From positions 41,000-104,999 of the forward strand of contig CAJUAK010000003.1 in the NCBI GenBank assembly GCA_910584385.1: DNA of 64,000 bases, read 5' to 3'. The position numbers and the translations under genes are program-made. Below, piece after piece: positions 27,297 to 35,540 of this stretch. This DNA is from an uncultured Alphaproteobacteria bacterium (GTDB lineage Bacteria; Pseudomonadota; Alphaproteobacteria; RF32; CAG-239). How positions within the stretch are numbered: position 1 is the first letter of the stretch; each line of letters starts with the position of its first letter. The notes beneath the pieces were generated by a model. The model did not search any database, was not told the DNA's origin, and saw nothing but the letters and a program-made list of their open reading frames with translations.

Positions 27297-27914
27297 TTAA
27301 TCTCTCCTCAATCCACTATAAAATATGTCAAACGCGCGTGAAACGACTTCTGAAAAATTTTTAATCCCTTTATTTTCGCCTAATTCCGTATTTAGCAAAC
27401 CTTTCCATAATGAAATTATCATTATAATCGTTTCATCAATATTAACATTTTTCCCAATTTCTCCATTTTTTTGCGCAGAAGTCAATGCTGTTTTTATCAT
27501 TTGTTCAGGAAAACTGCATATTTCATGAATGGTTTGGGTAACTTTGGCGATTAAGCCTTCAGACCATTCCATCTGAAATAAAACAAAAAATAAGAATTTT
27601 CTGTATTGCGAATCGCAGACAACTTCTTTAGCCTCCAGCACAAAAAAATCACGCACCTGGTTAAGCCCCGGATTTGCCGGAAGCTGGCTAAACGAGCGCA
27701 TTACTTTTTCTGAAAACATTCGCCGAATCAGTTCAAAAAGCAAATCCGGCTTATTGCGGAAATGCCAATACAAAGCTCCTTTGGTAAGCCCGATATGTTT
27801 TGCAATATCGTCAAAAGTCGTCTTTGAATAGCCTTTGGCCGAAAACAAATCCAGCGCGGCATAAATAATGTCGGTTTTGGTTTGTTCGGCCTCTTCTTTT
27901 GTTCTTCTTGCCAT
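27297..27914 (-). CDS. TetR/AcrR-family repressor of the efflux operon
   Basis: 205 residues from the ATG at 27914, chosen because it follows GAGGATAAT and begins with the AcrR-like MARRTKEEAEQTK. The DNA-binding domain is clear: ALDLFSAKGYSKTTFDDIAK and GLTKGALYWHFRNKPDLL. It is first in the operon tetR-adaptor-pump-murE, so it should repress its own operon and be released by a drug ligand. An AcrR-like operator lies 12-35 bp upstream. Confidence 0.88.
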   Translation of the reverse strand: MARRTKEEAEQTKTDIIYAALDLFSAKGYSKTTFDDIAKHIGLTKGALYWHFRNKPDLLFELIRRMFSEKVMRSFSQLPANPGLNQVRDFFVLEAKEVVCDSQYRKFLFFVLFQMEWSEGLIAKVTQTIHEICSFPEQMIKTALTSAQKNGEIGKNVNIDETIIMIISLWKGLLNTELGENKGIKNFSEVVSRAFDIFYSGLRRD

Positions 27915-27925
27915 ATTATCCTCAA

Positions 27926-27949
27926 ATATACATTCACGGAGGTATATAT
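27926..27949. promoter_or_regulatory. AcrR-like operator upstream of tetR-RND-murE
   Basis: An imperfect palindrome whose minus strand contains CGTGAATGTAT; the half GTGAATGTAT equals one half of the known E. coli acrAB operator as I recall it. It lies just downstream of a TATAAT box (minus strand, 27948-27953), over the expected transcription start. Confidence 0.55.
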
Positions 27950-27987
27950 TATATTTTTTTGAGGCAGGCAAGAAAAAAATGACTTTA

Positions 27988-28623
27988 TCAGATATTAAAA
28001 GATTGGATAATTTTCAGGGCGGAGATAATATCCGGCGCAACAAATTCCGCTTCGGAATCTTGTTTATTTCCGTCAATTTGAATGGTTCGCAGACCGCATG
28101 ATTTTGCATTTCTGACGGCATCGGGCAAGTCGTCAATCAGCCAGCTGTTTTTAGCATCAAGGTTAAAATATTTGAGGATGCGCTCCACAGACTCTTTTTG
28201 CTTTTTACAAGTGTAGCCGCCTTCATGCGGTGAGAAGAATCCTGAAAAACAGTTTAAAATCCCCAACCGCGCGCAAACATCTTTTGCATGCCCGACGGAA
28301 CTGTCGGTATAAATATATTTTTGTAAGGGGATGGCTTGCAATTGCTTGCATAAATCCGGATCTTCCTGCAGGAAAGACATGTCTATTGCGCAAACATATT
28401 CCATAAATTCTTTGGGCGACACGCCATATTCTTTAACAATGCCATTTAAATCCGACATTCCTTTTTCATGCCATGTTTCGTGCAGGGCAACCGCCTGCCC
28501 TTTATCCAAATGAAGCTTATATTGAATAAACTCTATAATTTTTTCAATGAATAAAGGCTCGGTATCAAAAGTTACCGGATAAAGCGTATTGTCTACATCT
28601 ATCAATATGCCGCTTTGTGCCAT
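27988..28623 (-). CDS. HAD hydrolase, pyrimidine 5'-nucleotidase-like
   Basis: 211 residues with HAD motif I DVDNTLYP (Asp9, Asp11), motif II in the YTDSSVGHA segment, a lysine in CKKQKESVERILK and motif IV SWLIDDLPD. The DxDNTLYP form is typical of the SDT1/PynA-like pyrimidine 5'-nucleotidase family that dephosphorylates UMP or CMP. It follows malQ with 5 bp between, so it is read with the glycogen genes; a sugar-phosphate substrate is therefore also possible. Confidence 0.75.
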   Translation of the reverse strand: MAQSGILIDVDNTLYPVTFDTEPLFIEKIIEFIQYKLHLDKGQAVALHETWHEKGMSDLNGIVKEYGVSPKEFMEYVCAIDMSFLQEDPDLCKQLQAIPLQKYIYTDSSVGHAKDVCARLGILNCFSGFFSPHEGGYTCKKQKESVERILKYFNLDAKNSWLIDDLPDAVRNAKSCGLRTIQIDGNKQDSEAEFVAPDIISALKIIQSFNI

Positions 28624-28628
28624 TTGCC

Positions 28629-30776
28629 TTATCTTTCTTTCCTGATCGCCGCCACATTTCTGGAAAAAGCCTCCAGGCTTTCAAGCCGTTCAATTTTTTC
28701 AGGCAGCTTCAAACGCCAGTTTGGATGTTTGTCCCGGTCTGTTCCCGGCAGGTTCTGCATTTTATCAACCTGAAGGATGTCTTCAAGCTGTGCCAAAAAG
28801 ACAGAAGATGCCGATTTTGCCATGTAACGGTGGACGGCTTCATCAATCCCCTCAGGGTAGCCTTCGCCATACAGGAAGTTTCCGCTTCTTGGGCGGTCTT
28901 CCGGCCAAACACCGCTTTTATCCAACGCACAAAGCAATTTCCAACGGTCATTTTCCCGCTTTTTATACGCACCCTGTTTTTCCTGCTCGGATTTAATCAG
29001 CCCCAATGCGTGGGATAATTCAATATCATAGCCAAACCACCACATTTTTAAAGGTGCCATATCATGCGTGCCGACAGATGCAAAAGCATAAGGCGCAAAG
29101 GCCTCCGGCGGCATAAAATCTCCCCAGCCGGAATCGTAGCGCTCAGACCATAACACACTTAACGAATAAATGCGCTTTTGGTACAGGCTGTCCAAAAATC
29201 CGTCCGGCACATTGCCTATGCTCTCGCCCACCACAATGCATTTTTGCAGCTGGCTTTCCAGAGCAACCAAGTTTAACATATCTTCCAAATTATAATATAT
29301 ATATGTTCCGACTTCTTTATCATCGGGAATAATGTAAAGGCGCAACAATCCCATCACGTGGTCTATGCGCAATGCCCCCGCGTGGCTCATATTCGCCCGG
29401 AGTATTTTTATAAACGCCTGATAGGCATCATCTTTCAGGCTCTGCGGATTAAAAGCGCCAAGCCCCCATTTTTGCCCCGCCGGGAAAAAAGCATCCGGAG
29501 GCGCACCGGCGCCCGCGTTTTCAAAAAACAGCTCCGGACGGCTCCAAACCTCCGCGCTGTCTTGTCCGACCCCGACGGCCAAATCGCGGTAAAAACCTAT
29601 GGCAAGCCCTAATTCTTCGCATCTTTTTGCAGCTCTTGCAAACTGCCTTTCCGCTTCAAACTGCAAAAATTTGAAGAAATTAATCCGTTCTGCGTGCTCT
29701 TCGCAGAATTCTTCAATCTCGGGAGAGTAAACATTTTTATATTCTTCCTCCCAACTTCTCCAACTGCTCCATTTCCCCTGGCTTTTGACTTCGCTCAATG
29801 CCTGAAACGCACAAAGGCAATCCAAATCCTGCCCTTTTTCCTTGCAAAATTTTTCAAAATCTTTACGGCGCTGCGGCGTGCCATATGCCAAAAATCTTTG
29901 ATAAAGCTTCTCAAGCACTTTAATTTTTAACGGATACACGCGCCCATAGGCAATTTGTTTCTGCTTACGGATATCTTCCAATTCCGTATTATAGGGCAGT
30001 ATATCCTCCAGGCTGAATTCAGGAACAGAAGACACATCAATATAAATCGGATTTAAAAACAGCCTGCTGATGGAGGCATAAGGGCTCGCTTCTTCAGGAA
30101 AATTATGCTGAAGCACGTTTAACGGATTTAAACCGATGGCATTCGCCCCGCAATTTTTGCATATCCCGACAAAATCGTATAAATCCGAAAAATCTCCGAC
30201 ACCCCAATTATGCTCGCTTTGCAGCGCATATAACTGTATGGAGAATCCCCAGAGGCGTCCTTTTTCCAAAGCGGGGTTTTCATAACATGTCTTCGGCGCT
30301 ACCGCAACAACCGTCCGGTATTTTGAATGCCCTATTTTAATCTCAACGTTATAATAACCTATCGGCAGCGGGCTTGTTATGTTAATTTGCAAACGGTTCA
30401 GGCGCTCTTTTCCGATAATGCGGCTTTCGCCGTTATCAATAACATCATAAGAAACATCAAAGGATTTTTTTCCTTCCTGCGCTTTAAATGCCACGTCTAT
30501 ATATTCTTCTTCAAAACCCGAAGGCACAATTATATCAAAACCGATATTGTTTTCATTGCATACATAAACTGCCTCAACAGCGCGATGCCACCTTTTTTCT
30601 TCCAGCTGGCGCAAAGATTCTGTTACTTCGTCTTCCGTGCAAGTATGGCAGCCAAACTGCCAGGCAAAAAATTTGAGAATATTGTCATCTGCCTTATATT
30701 TGCAGCGTGTCATCCCTGCATCGCAAAATTCTGTGGCTATTCCAAGTTTTTCTGCTAACAAATGCAACTTTTCCAT
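28629..30776 (-). CDS. malQ: 4-alpha-glucanotransferase MalQ (GH77)
   Basis: 715 residues. An N-terminal beta domain precedes the GH77 barrel with WGFSIQLYALQSEHNWGVGDF, the nucleophile segment GALRIDHVMGLLRLY, the acid/base segment VVGESIGNVPDGF and SVGTHDMAPL. It moves glucan chains between maltodextrins in the cytoplasm, working on products from GlgX and glycogen phosphorylase. The usual EDLG is GESIG here, with the glutamate kept. It is third in the glgB-glgX-malQ operon. Confidence 0.92.
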   Translation of the reverse strand: MEKLHLLAEKLGIATEFCDAGMTRCKYKADDNILKFFAWQFGCHTCTEDEVTESLRQLEEKRWHRAVEAVYVCNENNIGFDIIVPSGFEEEYIDVAFKAQEGKKSFDVSYDVIDNGESRIIGKERLNRLQINITSPLPIGYYNVEIKIGHSKYRTVVAVAPKTCYENPALEKGRLWGFSIQLYALQSEHNWGVGDFSDLYDFVGICKNCGANAIGLNPLNVLQHNFPEEASPYASISRLFLNPIYIDVSSVPEFSLEDILPYNTELEDIRKQKQIAYGRVYPLKIKVLEKLYQRFLAYGTPQRRKDFEKFCKEKGQDLDCLCAFQALSEVKSQGKWSSWRSWEEEYKNVYSPEIEEFCEEHAERINFFKFLQFEAERQFARAAKRCEELGLAIGFYRDLAVGVGQDSAEVWSRPELFFENAGAGAPPDAFFPAGQKWGLGAFNPQSLKDDAYQAFIKILRANMSHAGALRIDHVMGLLRLYIIPDDKEVGTYIYYNLEDMLNLVALESQLQKCIVVGESIGNVPDGFLDSLYQKRIYSLSVLWSERYDSGWGDFMPPEAFAPYAFASVGTHDMAPLKMWWFGYDIELSHALGLIKSEQEKQGAYKKRENDRWKLLCALDKSGVWPEDRPRSGNFLYGEGYPEGIDEAVHRYMAKSASSVFLAQLEDILQVDKMQNLPGTDRDKHPNWRLKLPEKIERLESLEAFSRNVAAIRKER

Positions 30777-30788
30777 AAGAATATTCTC

Positions 30789-32855
30789 CTAGTTTTTTAC
30801 TTCAAAAGCTTGTACCGACCATGCCGGAACAGTTATTTCCTGCCCTGATTTAACCGTGCCTTCTTCAAATTTTTCAGAGCTGTCAAGAAGCAGTTTCCAC
30901 GTTCCGCCCAATGCGGGAAGCTTCCATTTTTTCTCAACATGGTTGGCATTGAAAATGACAAAAGTATAAACGCCATTGTCAAAAGCGGCAAAAGATAAAG
31001 AACGGCGTTCCGCCTCATGCCAATTTTCATTTTTAAATTCCAGCCCTTGTTCCGTATACCATGTCATGTCTTTTATTGTCCCGCTGACGGGTTCACCGGT
31101 AAAAAATTTAAGGCGGCTGTATATTTTCAGCTTTTTCCTAAGGCCGATAAGTTTTCTGACAAAACGCACAAGCTTTTTATCTTCCTTATCTATGCCCAGC
31201 CAATTTATCCAGGTAATGACATTATCTTGGCAATAAGGATTATTGTTTCCCTGTTGGCTGTGCCCCAGCTCATCGCCGGCAACAAGCATCGGCGTGCCAA
31301 AGGACAGGAAAAGGCTGGAAAGCATCGCCCTGGAGCGTGCAGTCCGATTTTCAGAAATCAGTTTATTTTCACTTTCCCCTTCCGCACCGGAATTCCAGCT
31401 CCAATTGCTGTCATTGCCGTCCCGGTTTTCTTCGCCATTGCTGTAATTATGCTTAACATTATAACTTACCAGGTCCCGCAGATTAAAACCATCATGCGCC
31501 GTGATAAAATTGATGCTGGTCCAGATATTGCGGTTGTAATGGTTAAAAATATCGCTCGACCCGGCCAAACGGCTTGCCATTTCCGCTGTCTGCCCCTGGT
31601 CGCCTTTCCAAAAACGGCGCAGGACATCCCGGTATTTGTCGTTCCACTCCATCCAGCGCGGCAAGAAACCGCCGACACGGTAACCGCCCATGCCGACATC
31701 CCACGCTTCGGCAATCAGCTTTACATTCTGCAAAACAGGGTCTTGCTGCACGGCATACAGGAAACCGCTTTCCTGAGTGAATTCTGTTTTTTGGCGGGCC
31801 AAAGATGTCGCCAAGTCAAAACGGAAACCGTCTATATGCATTTCCTGCACCCAGTAGCGCAAAGAATCCATCACCAGTTTTAACACATACGGGTTTTGCA
31901 GATTAAAAGAAGCGCCGCAGCCGGTGCTGTCATAATAATAACGCTTATCTTCCGGCGAGAGCGTATAGTAGCTTTTATTGTCAATGCCCCGATAACACAA
32001 AGTCGGGCCAAGCTGGTTGCCTTCTCCCGTGTGGTTATATACGACATCAAGGATAACTTCTAAACCTTCTTTATGAAAGGCTTTGACCATATCTTTGATT
32101 TCCGTAATGTCATGGCTGGCCAGATAGGATTGTTCCGGCGCAAAAAAGCTGAAGCTTTCATATCCCCAATAATTGTCTTTCACAAAACCTTTTTTATGCC
32201 GGTTTCCAAAAAAAGCATGTATCGGCAAAAATTCCACAGACGTTACGCCCAACCATTTCAAATAGCCGGTAACTGCCGGATGGGACATGGCACTGAACGT
32301 GCCTCTCTTGGCGTCTGCAATTTGAGGGTGCAGCTTTGTGTAACCGCGCAAATGCGTTTCATAGATTATTGTATTTTCGCAAGGTATTTGCGGCGCTTCA
32401 TCGCCCTCCCAATCGTATTCGCTTTCAACGACAACAGACTTAGGCACATAAGGTGCGCTGTCTGCTTCATTAAAAGACAAATCCAAATCAGGGCTGTCAA
32501 TGTCGTAGCCGAAAATAGCCGGGTTCCAGATGAGCTTTCCGACCATCTTTTTGCCGTAGGGGTCAAACAAAAGCTTGTTCGGGTTAAAACGGTGCCCTTC
32601 CGAGGGCTTATAAGGGCCATAAACGCGATAGCCGTATACCTGCCCCGGCTTTAACCCCGGAATATATATATGCCAAATATTGTTGTCATTCTCGGTGATT
32701 GCATATCTTACCCGTTCCTCAGCGCCGGTCTCGTCAAACAGGCACAATTCTACTTTTTCGGCATGGGCAGAAAACAAAGCGAAATTCACGCCGTTTCCAT
32801 CGAAAAAAGATCCAAGCGGGTAAGCGCGGCCGCGTTTATTTTCTGCTTCTGCCAT
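30789..32855 (-). CDS. glgX: Glycogen debranching enzyme GlgX (GH13)
   Basis: 688 residues. An N-terminal CBM48 domain (VNFALFSAHAEKVELCLFD) is followed by the GH13 barrel with DVVYNHTGEG, the nucleophile in DGFRFDLATS, the acid/base in LIAEAWDVG and TAHDGFNLRDLVSYNVKHN, the last being typical of GlgX/isoamylase. It removes alpha-1,6 branches from phosphorylase-trimmed glycogen. It lies 13 bp after glgB. Confidence 0.93.
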   Translation of the reverse strand: MAEAENKRGRAYPLGSFFDGNGVNFALFSAHAEKVELCLFDETGAEERVRYAITENDNNIWHIYIPGLKPGQVYGYRVYGPYKPSEGHRFNPNKLLFDPYGKKMVGKLIWNPAIFGYDIDSPDLDLSFNEADSAPYVPKSVVVESEYDWEGDEAPQIPCENTIIYETHLRGYTKLHPQIADAKRGTFSAMSHPAVTGYLKWLGVTSVEFLPIHAFFGNRHKKGFVKDNYWGYESFSFFAPEQSYLASHDITEIKDMVKAFHKEGLEVILDVVYNHTGEGNQLGPTLCYRGIDNKSYYTLSPEDKRYYYDSTGCGASFNLQNPYVLKLVMDSLRYWVQEMHIDGFRFDLATSLARQKTEFTQESGFLYAVQQDPVLQNVKLIAEAWDVGMGGYRVGGFLPRWMEWNDKYRDVLRRFWKGDQGQTAEMASRLAGSSDIFNHYNRNIWTSINFITAHDGFNLRDLVSYNVKHNYSNGEENRDGNDSNWSWNSGAEGESENKLISENRTARSRAMLSSLFLSFGTPMLVAGDELGHSQQGNNNPYCQDNVITWINWLGIDKEDKKLVRFVRKLIGLRKKLKIYSRLKFFTGEPVSGTIKDMTWYTEQGLEFKNENWHEAERRSLSFAAFDNGVYTFVIFNANHVEKKWKLPALGGTWKLLLDSSEKFEEGTVKSGQEITVPAWSVQAFEVKN

Positions 32856-32868
32856 ATGTGTCTCCCAT

Positions 32869-35070
32869 CTAGTCGCGAACAGGCTTTAAAACTATCGTCG
32901 CCAGAGGCGGCAATGTCAGACGGATAGAATGGGGCTTGTCGTTCCATTCTATGTTTTCGCTGTTAATCAGCCCTTCGTTCTTTATGCCGCTTCCCCAATA
33001 ATTTTTATCATCGCTGTTAAAAATTTCCTGATAGCGGCAAGGTTCATTGACACCCAGGCGGTAATCATTGCGAACAACCGGCGTAAAGTTGCTGATGACA
33101 ATCATATAATCTCTCGGATCATATCCTTTGCGCATATAGGCAATTACGCTGTCATTCGCATTTGAATGATCAATCCATTCAAAACCGCGATAATCAAAAT
33201 CCTGCTGATAAAACGGCGCATTGCCTTTATACATCAGGTTCAAATCGCGTACGCAGTTTTGCATTCCCTTATACATCGGATAATCCAAAAGGTGCCAGCG
33301 CAGGCTTTCATCAGCATTCCATTCCCAATCCTGGCCAAATTCGCATCCCATAAACAAAAGTTTTTTGCCTGGGTGCGTATACATAAAGCCGTAATAAGCC
33401 CTGAGGTTGGCAAATTTTTGCCACTCATCCCCCGGCATTTTGGACAGCATCGAACCCTTGCCGTGCACAACTTCATCATGCGAAATCGGCAATATAAAGT
33501 TCTCATTAAAAGCATAGAGCAAACCAAAAGTCAGCATTCCATGGTGGTATTTGCGGTGTATCGGCTCATGGGCGATATATTTCAGCGTATCGTTCATCCA
33601 TCCCATATTCCATTTATAGCCGAAACCTAATCCGCCCATGGATGTCGGGCGCGAAACCATCGGCCATGCCGTTGACTCTTCCGCAATGGTAACTGCGCCT
33701 TTAACCTGAGAATAAGCCAGTTCGTTCATCTTGCGGATAAATGAGATTGCCTCCAGGTTTTCATTGCCGCCATAAATGTTTGGAATCCATTCGCCGTTTT
33801 TGCGCGAATAATCCAAATATAACATTGAAGCCACAGCATCGACGCGCAGGCCGTCAATATGGAATTCCTTTAACCAGAACAAAGCGCTGGCACACAAAAA
33901 GTTATTCACTTCCGTACGGCCGTAATTGTATATTTTAGTTCCCCAGTCTGTGTGTTCGCCCTTGCGGGGATCGGCATGCTCGTAAAGGTGCGTGCCGTCA
34001 AATTCGTTCAAGCCGTGCCCGTCTTTCGGGAAATGCGCCGGAACCCAGTCCATAATCACGCCGATGCCCGCCTGGTGAAACGTATCAATCAAATAGCGCA
34101 AATCATCGGGCGTTCCGAAACGGGAAGTCGGGGCAAACATCCCCACGACCTGATATCCCCAAGAACCATCAAACGGGTGCTCGGCCAGCGGCAAAAATTC
34201 AACGTGGGTAAAGCCCATATTCACAACATAGGGAACCAGCCTGTCTGCCAATTCGCGATAGGTCAAATACTCGCTGCCGTTTTCCCCTTTGCGGCGCCAA
34301 GAACCCAAATGGACTTCATAAATGGAAACCGGACGGTCAAAACTGTTAGCTTCTTCGCGATAATTCATCCAGCCTTCATCATTCCAATGATATTGGTTTA
34401 TGTCATAAATAACCGAAGCCGTATTTGGCCTTTTTTCCGAATAAAACGCTACGGGATCCGCTTTTACAAAAATATAATCTTCAGGCGTTTTTATTTCATA
34501 TTTGTAAACTTCTCCGACACACAATCCCGGGATAAAAATATCCCAAACGCCGCAAGTCGGATGCTTGCGCATAACATTGACGCGCCCGTCCCAGTTGTTG
34601 AAATTTCCGACCACGGAAACACGTTTTGCGTTCGGTGCCCAAACAGCAAAACTGACGCCTTTTACCCCGTTCATTTCCATCGGGTGCGCGCCTAATTTTT
34701 TATACATGTCCAGGTGGTTTCCTTCGGCCAAAAGATAAACGTCTATATCGCCAAGGACCGGCGGAAAAGAATAGATGTCTTTTTCCTCATAAATATTTCC
34801 ACGGTCATTTTCTATGCGGAATTTATAATTAAAGTTTTCAATTTTTCCCAAGTTTATCTGAAAGAATCCGCGCGGGTCTATTTTTGACATTTCCCCGTAA
34901 TTTTTTCCGGCTTCGTCAAGCACTTCAATTTTAGCGGCATGCGGCTGGTAAGCCCTTATAAAAACTTCCTTGCTGCCTTTGTTTTTGTGAATGCCCAAAA
35001 CAGCAAAAACATTTCCATGATCGCCATTAATGACCGCATCCATTTCTTCTTTAGATAACAAATTTTCCAT
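32869..35070 (-). CDS. glgB: 1,4-alpha-glucan branching enzyme GlgB (GH13)
   Basis: 733 residues with an N1 domain, a CBM48 domain (VWAPNAKRVSVVGNFNNWDG) and the GH13 barrel. The nucleophile Asp411 is in GLRVDAVASM, the acid/base Glu464 in AEESTAW, and PISHDEVVHGKGS is present. It makes alpha-1,6 branches during glycogen synthesis. It is the first gene of the operon; glgA, glgC and glgP are not in this window. Confidence 0.95.
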   Translation of the reverse strand: MENLLSKEEMDAVINGDHGNVFAVLGIHKNKGSKEVFIRAYQPHAAKIEVLDEAGKNYGEMSKIDPRGFFQINLGKIENFNYKFRIENDRGNIYEEKDIYSFPPVLGDIDVYLLAEGNHLDMYKKLGAHPMEMNGVKGVSFAVWAPNAKRVSVVGNFNNWDGRVNVMRKHPTCGVWDIFIPGLCVGEVYKYEIKTPEDYIFVKADPVAFYSEKRPNTASVIYDINQYHWNDEGWMNYREEANSFDRPVSIYEVHLGSWRRKGENGSEYLTYRELADRLVPYVVNMGFTHVEFLPLAEHPFDGSWGYQVVGMFAPTSRFGTPDDLRYLIDTFHQAGIGVIMDWVPAHFPKDGHGLNEFDGTHLYEHADPRKGEHTDWGTKIYNYGRTEVNNFLCASALFWLKEFHIDGLRVDAVASMLYLDYSRKNGEWIPNIYGGNENLEAISFIRKMNELAYSQVKGAVTIAEESTAWPMVSRPTSMGGLGFGYKWNMGWMNDTLKYIAHEPIHRKYHHGMLTFGLLYAFNENFILPISHDEVVHGKGSMLSKMPGDEWQKFANLRAYYGFMYTHPGKKLLFMGCEFGQDWEWNADESLRWHLLDYPMYKGMQNCVRDLNLMYKGNAPFYQQDFDYRGFEWIDHSNANDSVIAYMRKGYDPRDYMIVISNFTPVVRNDYRLGVNEPCRYQEIFNSDDKNYWGSGIKNEGLINSENIEWNDKPHSIRLTLPPLATIVLKPVRD

Positions 35071-35119
35071 AAATATAATTCCTCATTATTTGTGAGTGTC
35101 AGACATACTGTAAAAAATA

Positions 35120-35148
35120 TCTATAAAGTCATATAAGCATAATTGCAA
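35120..35148 (-). promoter_or_regulatory. Candidate promoter for glgB-glgX-malQ
   Basis: TTGCAA (minus strand, 35143-35148) and TATAGA (35120-35125) with a 17-bp spacer, about 50 bp before the glgB start. The match is moderate. Confidence 0.4.
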
Positions 35149-35192
35149 GAAAATATAAACTCCTTTTTTATTTATTTTTGATAAATGAATTA

Positions 35193-35206
35193 TTTCTTGC
35201 AAGAAA
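35193..35206. promoter_or_regulatory. Perfect palindrome TTTCTTGCAAGAAA, possible operator
   Basis: A 14-bp perfect palindrome 3 bp upstream of the -35 box of the DUF2934 gene. A half of it (TTGCAAGAAAA) recurs at 35143-35153, inside the glgB promoter, so one regulator could touch both promoters. Confidence 0.45.
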
Positions 35207-35209
35207 CTA

Positions 35210-35237
35210 TTGACGGATTAATTTTTGATTGTATATT
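35210..35237 (+). promoter_or_regulatory. Promoter for the DUF2934 gene
   Basis: TTGACG (35210-35215) and TATATT (35232-35237) with 16 bp between them, 38 bp before the ATG. Confidence 0.65.
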
Positions 35238-35275
35238 GAATAGTGTTTACCGAAATATTTTTTTTGGAGTTTACT

Positions 35276-35494
35276 ATGGTTAAAATTAACGAAAATGCTG
35301 TTCGCGAAGCAGCTTATTACAACTGGCAAAATGCAGGCTGCCCCCAAGGCCAGGACGAATATTTCTGGGCTTTGGCTGTTGAACAGCTTTCAAACAGCTG
35401 CACGTCTTCTTCTTGCAAATCTTCTTCTGCAAAAAAGACTTCTTCCAGCTCTAAAAAAGCTTCTTGCAAAACCAGTTCTAAGAAATCTAAATAG
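35276..35494 (+). CDS. DUF2934-domain protein with Ser/Lys/Cys-rich tail
   Basis: 72 residues from the ATG at 35276, six nt after TTTGGAG. Residues 1-38 match the DUF2934 pattern (VREAAYYNWQNAGCPQG then a conserved aromatic-Ala stretch). The remaining 34 residues are a low-complexity tail of Ser, Lys and four Cys. Function of DUF2934 is unknown. It is a single-gene unit with its own promoter and terminator. The basic tail could bind nucleic acid or a polyanion, but nothing shows this. Confidence 0.75.
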   Translation: MVKINENAVREAAYYNWQNAGCPQGQDEYFWALAVEQLSNSCTSSSCKSSSAKKTSSSSKKASCKTSSKKSK

Positions 35495-35510
35495 TTTCTT
35501 TAGAGATTGA

Positions 35511-35540
35511 AAAAAACCTTCTGAATTCAGAAGGTTTTTT
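35511..35540. terminator. Bidirectional terminator between DUF2934 and the TPR-methyltransferase
   Basis: A symmetric hairpin, AACCTTCTG AATT CAGAAGGTT, flanked by A6 and T8. The last codons of the minus-strand methyltransferase gene lie inside it. Confidence 0.85.

Noticed and set aside
31017..31883. A 288-codon plus-strand frame
   Set aside because: It lies wholly antisense to glgX, whose catalytic motifs are intact; its sequence is the mirror of GH13 coding bias.
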